In this document: positions 50,319-59,627 of the stretch, in pieces
Layout: the number at the start of each line of letters is the position of its first letter
How positions within the stretch are numbered: the stretch's first letter is position 1
Assembly: GCF_014078545.1 (NCBI RefSeq)
Contig: NZ_MU078716.1
Location: 1 to 64,000, forward strand
Direction of reading: 5' to 3'
Origin: Nitrosopumilus sp. b1
Lineage (GTDB): Archaea > Thermoproteota > Nitrososphaeria > Nitrososphaerales > Nitrosopumilaceae
Length of the DNA: 64,000 nt
The notes under the pieces: generated by a model
What the model was told of the DNA's origin: nothing
What the model saw: only the letters and a program-made list of their open reading frames with translations
Database searches by the model: none
Position numbers and translations under genes: made by a program

Positions 50319-51242
50319 TTAACTAAATCTACCATATGCAGGGCTAGTTTCCCATTTTGCTCTTTCAATTTCAAATCTATTATTACATCGAAGGCAGAGA
50401 AAGTCAGTGGAGAGTTCCGGGAATTTTTCAGAACAATCATTACAGAGATAATAATTATCCATTACTCTATAATCAGAGCCTAGTACCTTAATTTTTTTTC
50501 TACATTTGGGACATATATCATCAACATAAGAGTTTGCAGAAGACACATTAGAACACTCATAATGTTCAATGAGTTTTTCTTGTTTAAAGTTAGAGCCCTT
50601 GCATGATGGGCAATGAAAAATTTGAGAAATTTTTACCAATCCACAATCAGGGCATGCAATTTCTTTAATGTCTTTTAATTTGATAATTTTCTTGTCAGAT
50701 TCTAGTTTTTGGATAATTGGAAGCATTTCCTCTTTTGTTTTACCCATGTATTGGGCGATTCTAGTCAAGCTCGTCCTAGTGGAGGTTGTAATTAAAAATT
50801 CTACTCTTTGTATGACATCATCATCAGGTGAAACATCTTTGTAATTTTCTTCAGCAGTTAAAGTTTTCATTATTTCCTTAACATTTTCTAATCTAATTGG
50901 TTTTGAGAGATACTGGTATGCCCCCTGTGCAATTACTTCCTTGATTGATTCCTCACTTCTTTCTCGTGCAGTTTCAATTATGACTTTAACATCTGGTCGG
51001 ACATTTAGCATTTGAGTAAGAACAGACAAGGCATTCATATCAGGCATATTATAATCTAAGAACACAATCGGAACTTTACCAGAATCAATCAACTCATTGA
51101 ATGCCTCAAGTCCAATTTTTCCGTTTTCACAACAATGTACTTTTTGAAAACCAAGCTTTAGTAAAAATTCTCTAAGAAAGATTCCTACTGCCGGACTATC
51201 ATCAATAACTAAAATTTCCCTATCCGTTAAGTCAGTCATCAA
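50319..51242 (-). CDS. Response regulator with TackOD1-type zinc output domain
   Basis: A 307-residue protein. The receiver (1-125) has the Asp site VFLDYNMP and Lys in LSKPIRL. A short winged-helix-like linker follows (TRIAQYMGKTKEEMLPIIQKL). The last 115 residues carry four zinc-knuckle pairs: CPDCG, CPSCKG, CPKC and CNDC...CLRC. This arrangement matches the thaumarchaeal output domain TackOD1. It may act as an RNA- or protein-binding output. It sits just after the exopolysaccharide gene pair on the same strand, so it may regulate it. Confidence 0.75.
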   Translation of the reverse strand: MMTDLTDREILVIDDSPAVGIFLREFLLKLGFQKVHCCENGKIGLEAFNELIDSGKVPIVFLDYNMPDMNALSVLTQMLNVRPDVKVIIETARERSEESIKEVIAQGAYQYLSKPIRLENVKEIMKTLTAEENYKDVSPDDDVIQRVEFLITTSTRTSLTRIAQYMGKTKEEMLPIIQKLESDKKIIKLKDIKEIACPDCGLVKISQIFHCPSCKGSNFKQEKLIEHYECSNVSSANSYVDDICPKCRKKIKVLGSDYRVMDNYYLCNDCSEKFPELSTDFLCLRCNNRFEIERAKWETSPAYGRFS

Positions 51243-51284
51243 TTTTACAAAGCCATCAAAGCGATAGAAAAATCTTGTCTAAGA

Positions 51285-53948
51285 TTATGATACACGAATA
51301 ATCCCTGTTTTGATTAGGTATTCTAGTCCTAAAACAAATTCGCCATCACTAACTAATCCATCGGACCACCATCCGGCATTATTTTTAATCCAAGAGGGAA
51401 TAACAGAGTTAGACTCGGAGGAAGGAGCAGTATTTGGAATTTTTATAATTCCTGTTTTAATCATGTATTCGATCCCCCCAACAAAGTCATTATCATCAAT
51501 TGTTCCTTCTGACCACCATTCGGCATTATTTTTAACCCATGATGGAATATCCAACGATTTCTCCCACAATACCCTTGAGACCGAATTTAACGTAACTACA
51601 TCGACGTCATTCTCCTTCAAAGCATCCAAAACTTGACTTAATTTGGAGAATTTATCGGCATCAATTTGATTTATACTAATTTGATCCTCTTTAAGGGCAA
51701 AATCTGGAACTTGTAAACTGATTACAGAATACCCATATTTTTCAAAATTAGAATTTATCTTATGAATGGCTTGTTCCTTGATAGTTCCAGAAACAAATGG
51801 ATCATCGTTAAGAATATCTGATGCACTCAAAGTAGATGGGACATGGACAATATTCTTTGAACCAGAATGCAAAAGATTGTCTAGTTGCAGGTTTGAGCTT
51901 ACTAATTTTAGATTGTTTGAGTTAACTGCAGACAAAGTGTTTTCATTAAAAGAACCCAAAGGTGGAATGAACACGGACGGTTTTTTCTTTAAAATGGAAT
52001 TGATCTTATCATTTGTTTTTTTAATACTAGAGGTTTGTTCTTCAACGCCAAATTTTGTATGATCTATAAACTCCCAACCGCTATTTGCAACATCAAGATT
52101 TATTTTTTTATTATTTAGAGTAGAATTGATTGCTTGAACAGTAATCGGGTCATCGCCAAAAAATTTTCCTAAAATTCCTACGGTAACATCAGTTTTCTTA
52201 TTCTCAAATGTATTTAGTAGTTCTTTTTGCACTTGGTTGAGCCAAAAATCTTGTACATTATCAATTCGGATGGCCACACAATTGCAGCTGATAATCTCAG
52301 TTGAGTTTTTTTCATTTAAAATCGGTTTTGGTAACATAGGTTTTGCATCAAGATTAATCTGACCTATAGGAACGATTGTATATCCTGCAGCTTGTACTTG
52401 ATCAATTAGTAATTCCAATTCTTTAATTGAATTTTGGTTGACGACATTTTTGTATACACCCAATTCCCTTTGTGAAAATTCAGGAGGATGCATCATAACA
52501 ACTGCAAAACCGTTGCTTAACATGCTGGATTCTATATCGCTAAAGATTTTGGTTCTATTTTCAACGATCCAAAGATTCGATGTCGAATCTAAAATAGCAG
52601 TTTGTGCTGCTTGTGGAAATCGATAAAATGTGGAATTTGAAAGTTGAAATGGTGGCGAATCATAATTAAAAGAAGAGCTAAGGTGGGTAATTCCGTTTGA
52701 TTTCAAAAGAGGAATCGTATTTTTATCAAATACATTTTCTGGTGGAATAAAAACAGACGGAGTAATTCCAAAGGTATCAAAAATCTTCTGATTGGTATCT
52801 TTGATAATTTTTTGCTGTTTTTCATTATCAAAGACCGTGATTGGACTATTATTCCAGCTATGACTGGCAATTTCTAGGCGTGAATTTTCAAGATTATTTT
52901 TTATCACATTTACTAATTCACCGTCAGATCCTATGAGCCCCCCAATTACGCCTATTGTAAGTGGAGCTGATTTTGTTGAAAAAGTTTGGATTACTGCCTT
53001 TTGAGAAGCACTAAGAAAATAATCCTGAACGTCATCTAATCTAAAAGCAACACATTTGCAGTTTTTTGCTGATGGAGATTGTGATAATTGTTCAATGTTT
53101 ATGACAGCATTGGAAGTCAATGTCGCTCTATGAACAGACCAGAGTTCAAAAGTTGAAGATTGATTTTGTTTATGAAATACTTTGAAATCATATTGGTCAA
53201 CAGGTAGTAGCGTAAAAAGTGCAGAGCCTTTATTCACGTTTGATTGTGCAATCTTTGTTTTTTTCGAGTCATATAGTTCAACTAGAAAGATTCCATCATA
53301 AGTTCCAACTTTGCGATTATCTTTTATGATGTTGACATCAACTTTGTCTATTAATTTGGGCCAGGGAGTTACAATGTTAAAATCCTGTGGGAGTCCGGAT
53401 TGTGTTTTAACTGGAGAATAAACATAAGATACTTTGTCATTGATTAAAACTTCAGCATAATAGAAGCTATCAGATGTTGTTGATTGAATCCAGTATCTTC
53501 CGGTTTCACCCTTTGAATCGGTATTTGCAGTAACCCATGCAGTGTTATCTAATGATTTTACTACTACTTTAGCTCCAGAGATAGGTGAGCCATCTTTGTA
53601 TTTTATTTTAAACTTCATGCCACCATCATTTGGGATTAAAATTTCGATTGGAGAATCAAATGATTTGATTAAAGGAGTAGTAGCAGAATCAATCCCATTT
53701 TTTACAACTTTGAAGATATATCCATGGTTTGAAGGAAGACTGCTAATTGTCTGAGGGTTTTCAGTTAACGGAATAGTTCTGTATAGGTTTGTAGCAGTAT
53801 CCTGATAGACAAAAACTGTGATTCCATAAGGATCACTCATTTCAAACTCAAAATTTTTAATTTGTATAACTGCAGAGTTGCTTTGCGCATATGCGGGCAG
53901 CATGGCTATTCCTATTGAGAAGATTAAAAGTAATAGAAGTAATCTCAT
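51285..53948 (-). CDS. Exported protein with two polysaccharide-deacetylase-like domains and two WW-type repeats
   Basis: An 887-residue exported protein with signal peptide ending near PAYAQS. A carboxypeptidase-like beta part (residues ~20-290) precedes two NodB-like domains, at ~295-520 (RLDDVQDYF, ASHSWNN, FIPPENV) and ~550-760 (RIDNVQDFW, FIPPLGS). The first has Asp-Asp and one His; the second lacks the His, so it is probably inactive. Two C-terminal repeats follow, each with KNNA-x-WW and GIEYMIKTGII-like blocks, known in thaumarchaeal surface proteins. The start overlaps the glycosyltransferase stop by 4 bp. Confidence 0.8.
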   Translation of the reverse strand: MRLLLLLLIFSIGIAMLPAYAQSNSAVIQIKNFEFEMSDPYGITVFVYQDTATNLYRTIPLTENPQTISSLPSNHGYIFKVVKNGIDSATTPLIKSFDSPIEILIPNDGGMKFKIKYKDGSPISGAKVVVKSLDNTAWVTANTDSKGETGRYWIQSTTSDSFYYAEVLINDKVSYVYSPVKTQSGLPQDFNIVTPWPKLIDKVDVNIIKDNRKVGTYDGIFLVELYDSKKTKIAQSNVNKGSALFTLLPVDQYDFKVFHKQNQSSTFELWSVHRATLTSNAVINIEQLSQSPSAKNCKCVAFRLDDVQDYFLSASQKAVIQTFSTKSAPLTIGVIGGLIGSDGELVNVIKNNLENSRLEIASHSWNNSPITVFDNEKQQKIIKDTNQKIFDTFGITPSVFIPPENVFDKNTIPLLKSNGITHLSSSFNYDSPPFQLSNSTFYRFPQAAQTAILDSTSNLWIVENRTKIFSDIESSMLSNGFAVVMMHPPEFSQRELGVYKNVVNQNSIKELELLIDQVQAAGYTIVPIGQINLDAKPMLPKPILNEKNSTEIISCNCVAIRIDNVQDFWLNQVQKELLNTFENKKTDVTVGILGKFFGDDPITVQAINSTLNNKKINLDVANSGWEFIDHTKFGVEEQTSSIKKTNDKINSILKKKPSVFIPPLGSFNENTLSAVNSNNLKLVSSNLQLDNLLHSGSKNIVHVPSTLSASDILNDDPFVSGTIKEQAIHKINSNFEKYGYSVISLQVPDFALKEDQISINQIDADKFSKLSQVLDALKENDVDVVTLNSVSRVLWEKSLDIPSWVKNNAEWWSEGTIDDNDFVGGIEYMIKTGIIKIPNTAPSSESNSVIPSWIKNNAGWWSDGLVSDGEFVLGLEYLIKTGIIRVS

Positions 53949-56023
53949 GATCTGATCCTTGCTGCACTAGTCCACGTTGCTTTTCGTCTTAATAGTTCTT
54001 CAATGGCAGCCTTTAGTTGCAATACATCAATAATTTGCTTGTATCCTATAACGAGAAATGCCGAAAATGCAACCATCTTTTTTTCATCCCCATCCATCCG
54101 CACTGCCAATACACCTAACAGATACTGCAGTAGGATAAACAAGCCTACCATGTATGCTACAAACTCGTATTGGCCAGTTAAGGCCTGATATGCAGCAAAG
54201 CCCCATACCATAATGCTAGTTGTAGGGATAACTAGCATGTGAATAATCATCAATGGGTATGCAAATCTCTGGAGAGAGCCAAATCTAGGATTAGTTAGTG
54301 CATCAGCATGCCTAGTCATCACCTGAAGGTTTCCTCGATACCAACGCTTTCGTTGTTTGTAAAAATCCCTTAAAGTTTGAGGTGCCTGAGTATAGGCAAC
54401 TGCGTTGCTACTTGCCTGAACAATTAATCCAGATTTTAGTAATTTCATTGTGGCATCAAAGTCTTCAACGATAGTATCTTTGTGATATGCACCTGCTTGT
54501 TCTAATTTCTTTTTGCTAAATGCACCTAATGCGCCAGGTACTATAGTAATAGCACCAAAATAATCAAGTGCTCTTCTCATAATTTGGATTCCGGTAAGAT
54601 AATCCAAGGCCTGACACCAAGTCAACCAATTAACCTTGTTTCTGATTTTGATATTACCAGCTACGGCTGCAACGTTTTCATTTCTAAATCCTTTTGCAAT
54701 GTTTTTCAATGCTTGTCGTCCAATAACGGTATCTGCATCAACCACTACGACAATGTCACCCTTGGAGAACACCAACCCATAGTTTAATGCAGATGCTTTT
54801 CCACCATTTTCTTTATGAAGTACTTTGACCTTATCTTTGTAAAGTCTTGCAATCTCTAACGTTTTATCTGTGCTGCCATCATCAATAACAATTATTTCTT
54901 TATGAGGGTAGTCAGCATTAAGTAATGAATCAATTGTCAGTTGGATAACCTTCTCTTCATTGTAAGCAGGAATAAGAACACTCATCAAAGGAAAGACATC
55001 AGGATCTTTCATTTGTGATTCAAGATGTACACTTCTAATTGCTAGTGGGACAAACAGCATTGTCTGCCAAAATGATAAGGTCAGCATCCATACAAAAACT
55101 GCCTGAATGATAGACATGAAGTTAACATATCCATCAAATGCAATCATAGCACCAAAAGCAAATGGCAATACAAGAATCATTATAGAATAAACAGACATGC
55201 GGTGTGTTCCATAGTTTCGCTCTTCCTTTTTGTATATTTTAGATGAGAGTAAATGATAGAATACTAGTGCAGCTGCAAATGATATTGCGATAATACTAAG
55301 ATAAGTAAACATGCTATAAGCGGTATAAATTAACAAAGCAAAGATTATGCCCGCGACGCCAACCAATAATGGGTCAGGCCTACTCTTGGAAGGCTTTTTT
55401 GACATAATCTCAGGCGATGCAGTCTCAATCAGAGTAGTTGATTTGGGCGAATCAGGTTTAGCAGAGACGTTCTGTTTTGGAGGAATTATTTGAACATTGC
55501 ATTCTGCATGATACCACATGTCATTGACTCTTTTAGTAGGTTGTGAAAATTTAATCTCCTCTTTACATTTTGAGCATTTTTGTATTGGAGCATCTGGTTT
55601 TTCAAAACTCTTCTCTAATTGTTTTGGTGGTTCCGGTTTGAAAAGAACTGGTGCTATAATTTTATTATCTGAAAGAGATTCAAGTTTACTTTTTAGATAT
55701 TTTTCATCAGATTTGTACAGAGGTTTATGTTTTTTCAGTGAACTTTTAATGAATTCTAATCGTTGTACGTCACCAAGATTCCACTCAATTAGATGAGTGA
55801 GAATTTTTATTAATTTTTGATCATCAACTTCAGTAGGACTAAGCGGTGTTACAGTTGACTCTAGTTTTCCTAAAAGATATTTTTCATCAGAGTGATACAA
55901 GGTCTTTCCTTCACGCAAGCATTTCTGGATGAATTGAAGTCTGCCTACGTCACCGTTGCAGGATTCTATTAGATCTTGAATTTTGTTATACACCTCTACT
56001 TTAGAGTACTGCCCTATGCCCAC
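53945..56023 (-). CDS. Membrane GT2 glycosyltransferase (polysaccharide-synthase-like)
   Basis: A 692-residue processive family 2 glycosyltransferase. Residues 10-115 hold two ~48-residue repeats (GDVGRLQFIQKCL and GDVQRLEFIKSSL, each ending YHSDEKYL or YKSDEKYL). A zinc site CSKCKEE...HAEC follows near 150-175. The GT2 core reads VLIPAYNEEKV, IDDGSTD, DADTV, EDFDAT and QRKRWYRGN, and several membrane helices flank it. Start is GTG 56023. With the deacetylase gene it recalls PgaC-PgaB of poly-N-acetylglucosamine, but the sugar is unknown. Confidence 0.88.
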   Translation of the reverse strand: MGIGQYSKVEVYNKIQDLIESCNGDVGRLQFIQKCLREGKTLYHSDEKYLLGKLESTVTPLSPTEVDDQKLIKILTHLIEWNLGDVQRLEFIKSSLKKHKPLYKSDEKYLKSKLESLSDNKIIAPVLFKPEPPKQLEKSFEKPDAPIQKCSKCKEEIKFSQPTKRVNDMWYHAECNVQIIPPKQNVSAKPDSPKSTTLIETASPEIMSKKPSKSRPDPLLVGVAGIIFALLIYTAYSMFTYLSIIAISFAAALVFYHLLSSKIYKKEERNYGTHRMSVYSIMILVLPFAFGAMIAFDGYVNFMSIIQAVFVWMLTLSFWQTMLFVPLAIRSVHLESQMKDPDVFPLMSVLIPAYNEEKVIQLTIDSLLNADYPHKEIIVIDDGSTDKTLEIARLYKDKVKVLHKENGGKASALNYGLVFSKGDIVVVVDADTVIGRQALKNIAKGFRNENVAAVAGNIKIRNKVNWLTWCQALDYLTGIQIMRRALDYFGAITIVPGALGAFSKKKLEQAGAYHKDTIVEDFDATMKLLKSGLIVQASSNAVAYTQAPQTLRDFYKQRKRWYRGNLQVMTRHADALTNPRFGSLQRFAYPLMIIHMLVIPTTSIMVWGFAAYQALTGQYEFVAYMVGLFILLQYLLGVLAVRMDGDEKKMVAFSAFLVIGYKQIIDVLQLKAAIEELLRRKATWTSAARIRS

Positions 56024-56133
56024 AAAATTCTTGAAATTTCTTAATATGTGTCTAGTTTGCTCATCAAATCTAAACGGTTTTGTAAATTCAGCATCAATCG
56101 ATCAGATTTATTCATGCGCCGACTAGGAAAATA

Positions 56134-56661
56134 GTGAAGAATCTTTGGATTATTCCAATTGTAGGTGTCACTGCAGCTGCTCTGATACTTCTCAGTATTG
56201 AAGATAATTGTTCTGATGGATGGTACATTACAGGATACTATACACCATTTGAGTCAGATTTTTCTGGAGAAGTAATTGAAATCAAAGCCGATGGAAATAT
56301 GATAGTGGTAAAAAAAGAGTTTGCAGATACAGTAAAAATTGAAGGTTGGGGATTGATGGAGTCAGGAAATTATCTTGGATGGTATGACTCTGCATTTCAC
56401 ATTAGTGATTCCCCATTGGATATGCATGGTAAAAAATTGGTTCCACAGATGATTGCTGCAGACCCACTTGTACTTGAACAAGACTCTAAGGTAAAAATTC
56501 CAACTTTGGTTGAACCATGGAATCAGCAAGTCCTAACAGTCACAGATATCGGTCCATCCATCAAAGGAAAACACATTGACGTCTATACTGGCGAAGGTGA
56601 CAAAGCTAGAATTGAAACTGAGCGAATAACTAGTGAGAATAACGTTCTTTGTGTAACATGA
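56134..56661 (+). CDS. Exported 3D-domain (double-psi barrel) protein
   Basis: A 175-residue protein with an N-terminal helix. The C-terminal 90 residues have TDIGPSIKGKHIDVYTGEGDKA, the three-Asp signature of the 3D family of barrel enzymes related to lytic transglycosylase MltA. Thaumarchaea lack peptidoglycan, so a surface glycan is the likely target. The gene is divergent from the GT2-deacetylase operon, with TATA-like GATTTATTC at 56105-56113 and GTG start 56134. Confidence 0.75.
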   Translation: MKNLWIIPIVGVTAAALILLSIEDNCSDGWYITGYYTPFESDFSGEVIEIKADGNMIVVKKEFADTVKIEGWGLMESGNYLGWYDSAFHISDSPLDMHGKKLVPQMIAADPLVLEQDSKVKIPTLVEPWNQQVLTVTDIGPSIKGKHIDVYTGEGDKARIETERITSENNVLCVT

Positions 56662-56662
56662 G

Positions 56663-57151
56663 TTAATCCTTCATATAATCAATTTCTGCCTCATCACTTG
56701 AAAATTGTTTAATGACTATTGTATCACTAATTTTGTTAAAAAGTCGCTGTCTATTTTTGTTGGTAAAAATCCAGCCTACAATAACATCAATTGGAAGCAG
56801 AAATGTTTTGCCAAAGCTTTGAACGATACTATCCCGAAATGAAATACTTTGTCCATGAAGATCTGTAGTTTTAATTTTTAGAACCATTTTGCCAATGGAT
56901 TGTCCGCTTCTTTTTTCAAGTATTGCCCAATAAAACAAATAGACAATATCCTCTAACAAACCAAATCCAATAAAGTAAAAAAAATGCGCATCAAAATTAA
57001 ATGATGGATTTTCCAATCCAATCATCAGAATGCTGGTTCCAAAAATTACATATGAGATTAAATGTACAACTACAGAGACTAGAATGATGTCTATTAGCCA
57101 AGCTAAGAATCGATGTGACCATTTTGCAAGAGTGATTTTATTTTCAGACAT
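56663..57151 (-). CDS. RDD-family membrane protein
   Basis: A 162-residue protein with three membrane helices. The family pattern is clear: RFLAWLIDIILVSVVVHL (start, with the Arg-Asp-Asp equivalent in RFLAWLID), KRSGQSIGKMVLKIK, and SFRDSIVQSFGKTFLLPID. Members are transport-related, but their exact role is unknown. It is convergent with the 3D-domain gene and lies 38 bp downstream of the hydrolase gene. Confidence 0.82.
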   Translation of the reverse strand: MSENKITLAKWSHRFLAWLIDIILVSVVVHLISYVIFGTSILMIGLENPSFNFDAHFFYFIGFGLLEDIVYLFYWAILEKRSGQSIGKMVLKIKTTDLHGQSISFRDSIVQSFGKTFLLPIDVIVGWIFTNKNRQRLFNKISDTIVIKQFSSDEAEIDYMKD

Positions 57152-57189
57152 GATACCGTAACTATAAACTAATTAATAATCCATCAAAG

Positions 57190-57933
57190 TTAAGGAAAAT
57201 TCCTAATTGTTAAGGCATAACTTGCAAATCTATGATTTCTTGGCTTGACTTTTTTTTCAGCGTACTTTGGAATTTTCCCCCCCATAGAGCCAGATAATCC
57301 TAATGGATTCTTTACAGAGTTTGTATCATGAGCATACTGTAAAACTTCATCCGATGGGGCAAAATAATTTACAATTTTTTTATTAATTACCGTATTGATT
57401 TTTTTCCTATTTTTTTTAAGATCGTTAAATGTTATTGAAGCCCCAAAAAAGTGAGCAGTCTCGATCAAATTTTTATTAGAAGAATTTTTGGACAGAAAAT
57501 CAATTGTACTTAGAATCACTTGAGATCCTAGAGAGTGTCCAATCAATCGAATTTTAATTTGAGGACAAAATTTCTTCAAATCAGCAATAAATCGACTAAG
57601 ATTCTTTCCGTTTTTTTGAGCGATTTTTTGTCCTACACGAAGTGCACGTAATTCAGTTTTTTTCAAATGTGCCCCACGCGTATTGGAATCATAGCTAAAG
57701 CCAATAACTGGATGTTTGTAACCAATTCTTCTCAGTCTGTTTCTTGCAATTTCAAACTTTTTGGCCGCGGATGCACTATCATTTCTCAACCCATGAATCA
57801 TTACTACAATCTCCTTTGAGGACTCTAATGTATCAAAGAAATTTTTTGGATAAAGAGAATACGAATTTGTTTTCAGAGTTTTTCCGTCAAGCAGATCATA
57901 ATATCTCCTTGTAGATATTCGAGGAGCAATCAT
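57190..57933 (-). CDS. Alpha/beta hydrolase (DUF900-like)
   Basis: A 247-residue hydrolase. The nucleophile Ser lies in LIGHSLGSQV, and the oxyanion region is VVMIHGLRN. A lysine-rich region (residues 170-190) and a lipase-like topology follow. No signal peptide is seen, so it is probably cytoplasmic; an esterase or lipase substrate is unknown. Its ATG overlaps the MetRS stop codon (TAATG) by one base, so the two are co-translated. Confidence 0.8.
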   Translation of the reverse strand: MIAPRISTRRYYDLLDGKTLKTNSYSLYPKNFFDTLESSKEIVVMIHGLRNDSASAAKKFEIARNRLRRIGYKHPVIGFSYDSNTRGAHLKKTELRALRVGQKIAQKNGKNLSRFIADLKKFCPQIKIRLIGHSLGSQVILSTIDFLSKNSSNKNLIETAHFFGASITFNDLKKNRKKINTVINKKIVNYFAPSDEVLQYAHDTNSVKNPLGLSGSMGGKIPKYAEKKVKPRNHRFASYALTIRNFP

Positions 57934-59591
57934 TACAGATTCTTTGTGCCTAGTTTATTTTTATGAGCTTTGATGTCTTCGCTCTCAATTTTTTCAAAAA
58001 TAGGCGAAGATTTTCCAAGGGTATGGCCTGAAGAAATATTCAGTTCAGATATAGTTTCCCAAGGTTGTTTTGAAGGTGTTTCTGAGAGTCCAAGTTGCTG
58101 CCAAATCTTCTCTGAAGATTCTGGAAGAAATGAAGACAAAGATATTGCAATGCTTCTAACTGCATTTACGGATAGGTACACACATGTATCTGTCCCAGGA
58201 CCTTTTTTCCAAGGCTCTTTATGTTGAAAGTACTGATTAAAGTGAGCAGAGAACTCGAGGATCTTTTTTAATGCTCTGTCTAGATGATTCTGACTCATCA
58301 ATTCATCAAGTTCACTCGATAGTGAAAGAATCTTTTGTTTGGCATCATTGTCGATTTGCTCGTAATCAGATGGTGGAGGTATGTTTCCTTCAAAACTTTT
58401 AGCAGTAAATCCTAATGCCCTGTTGACAAAATTTCCAATGTTTCCAATTAATTCTGAATTAATCTTTGTTGCAAACTCATCCCAATCAAAGTTCAAGTCA
58501 TCTTGTGAGTATGGATTAATTGAAATCAAGTAAAATCTAAGATAGTCTGCAGGGTAATAACCAAGAAACTCCTTTAATCCTATGTACCAGTTTCGGCTCT
58601 TTGAGATCTTCTTTGATTCTAATGTCAAATGACCTCTTGTTGGAATAAAATCAGGAAGTTTGAATTCATTGTTTATTCCAATTCTCATTGCAGGCAAGAA
58701 GAGATAGTGGTGATACACGATGTCCTTTCCAATGAAATGATAAATGTCAGCAGAATTCCAGAATTCTTTTCCATCAATTCCTTTATCGTTGAGAAATTTT
58801 AGGGCAGTTGAGATGTAAGCGAGATGGTTATCAAACCAGCCATAAAAGACCTTCCCGTTTGCGTCATCCAAAGGAATCTCAACTCCCCATGTGATGTCAC
58901 GAGTAATATCCCAATCAACTAGACCCGATTTTATCCAGTTTTGGACATACTTTTTCACATCTTTTTGTAGATTTTGATTCTCATCCAGCCATTTGTAAAG
59001 AGGTTCTGAGAAATTTTTAAGTTTGAAAAAATAGTGTTTTGTTTTTTCTTTAGTGGGAGGCTGTCCGCAAATTGAACATTTTGGATTATCAATCTCTTCT
59101 GGAACCTTGCCACAGCTTTCACATAAATCAGAATATTGATCCTCTGCTTTACAGTAAGGACATGAGCCCTTTACGTATCGGTCTGGTAAAAATTTCTTAT
59201 CAGTCTTGCAGTAAAACTGTGTAATTTCAGATTCATAGATATGTCCTGCATCATAAAGTTTGGAAAACACATCCTGAACAAAACTAATGTTTTCAGGAGA
59301 GCTTGTTTTGTAAAAGAAATCAAAATTAATGTTAAATGCCGTAAAGTCTTCCAAGTCGCGTTTATTCCAGTGCTCAACATACTCTTGTGGAGTCTTGCCG
59401 AGTTTTTCGGATTGAAGTAAGATGGGAGTACCAAAATCATCTGACGCACAAATGTAATAGGCCTCGACTCCTTTTTGTTTTAGATAACGAGTCGTTACAT
59501 CAGCTGGTAAATATGTTGATGCTACATGTCCAAGATGAATCTCTCCGTTAGCATAAGGTAATGCACTTGTGATGATGGCTCGTTTATTCAT
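57933..59591 (-). CDS. metG: Methionyl-tRNA synthetase
   Basis: A 552-residue class I synthetase. HIGH-type signature GEIHLGHVAS, zinc knuckle CPYCKAEDQYSDLCESC and CSICGQPP, KMSKS-type loop SKKISKSRN, and an anticodon-binding helical domain. The tRNA-binding EMAP-like C-terminal extension of many archaea is missing; it may be encoded elsewhere. The start is ATG 59591. It precedes the hydrolase gene in the same operon. Confidence 0.94.
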   Translation of the reverse strand: MNKRAIITSALPYANGEIHLGHVASTYLPADVTTRYLKQKGVEAYYICASDDFGTPILLQSEKLGKTPQEYVEHWNKRDLEDFTAFNINFDFFYKTSSPENISFVQDVFSKLYDAGHIYESEITQFYCKTDKKFLPDRYVKGSCPYCKAEDQYSDLCESCGKVPEEIDNPKCSICGQPPTKEKTKHYFFKLKNFSEPLYKWLDENQNLQKDVKKYVQNWIKSGLVDWDITRDITWGVEIPLDDANGKVFYGWFDNHLAYISTALKFLNDKGIDGKEFWNSADIYHFIGKDIVYHHYLFLPAMRIGINNEFKLPDFIPTRGHLTLESKKISKSRNWYIGLKEFLGYYPADYLRFYLISINPYSQDDLNFDWDEFATKINSELIGNIGNFVNRALGFTAKSFEGNIPPPSDYEQIDNDAKQKILSLSSELDELMSQNHLDRALKKILEFSAHFNQYFQHKEPWKKGPGTDTCVYLSVNAVRSIAISLSSFLPESSEKIWQQLGLSETPSKQPWETISELNISSGHTLGKSSPIFEKIESEDIKAHKNKLGTKNL

Positions 59592-59627
59592 GGTATACTC
59601 TTAAGTTAATTCTAAGATTAAGAAGCT

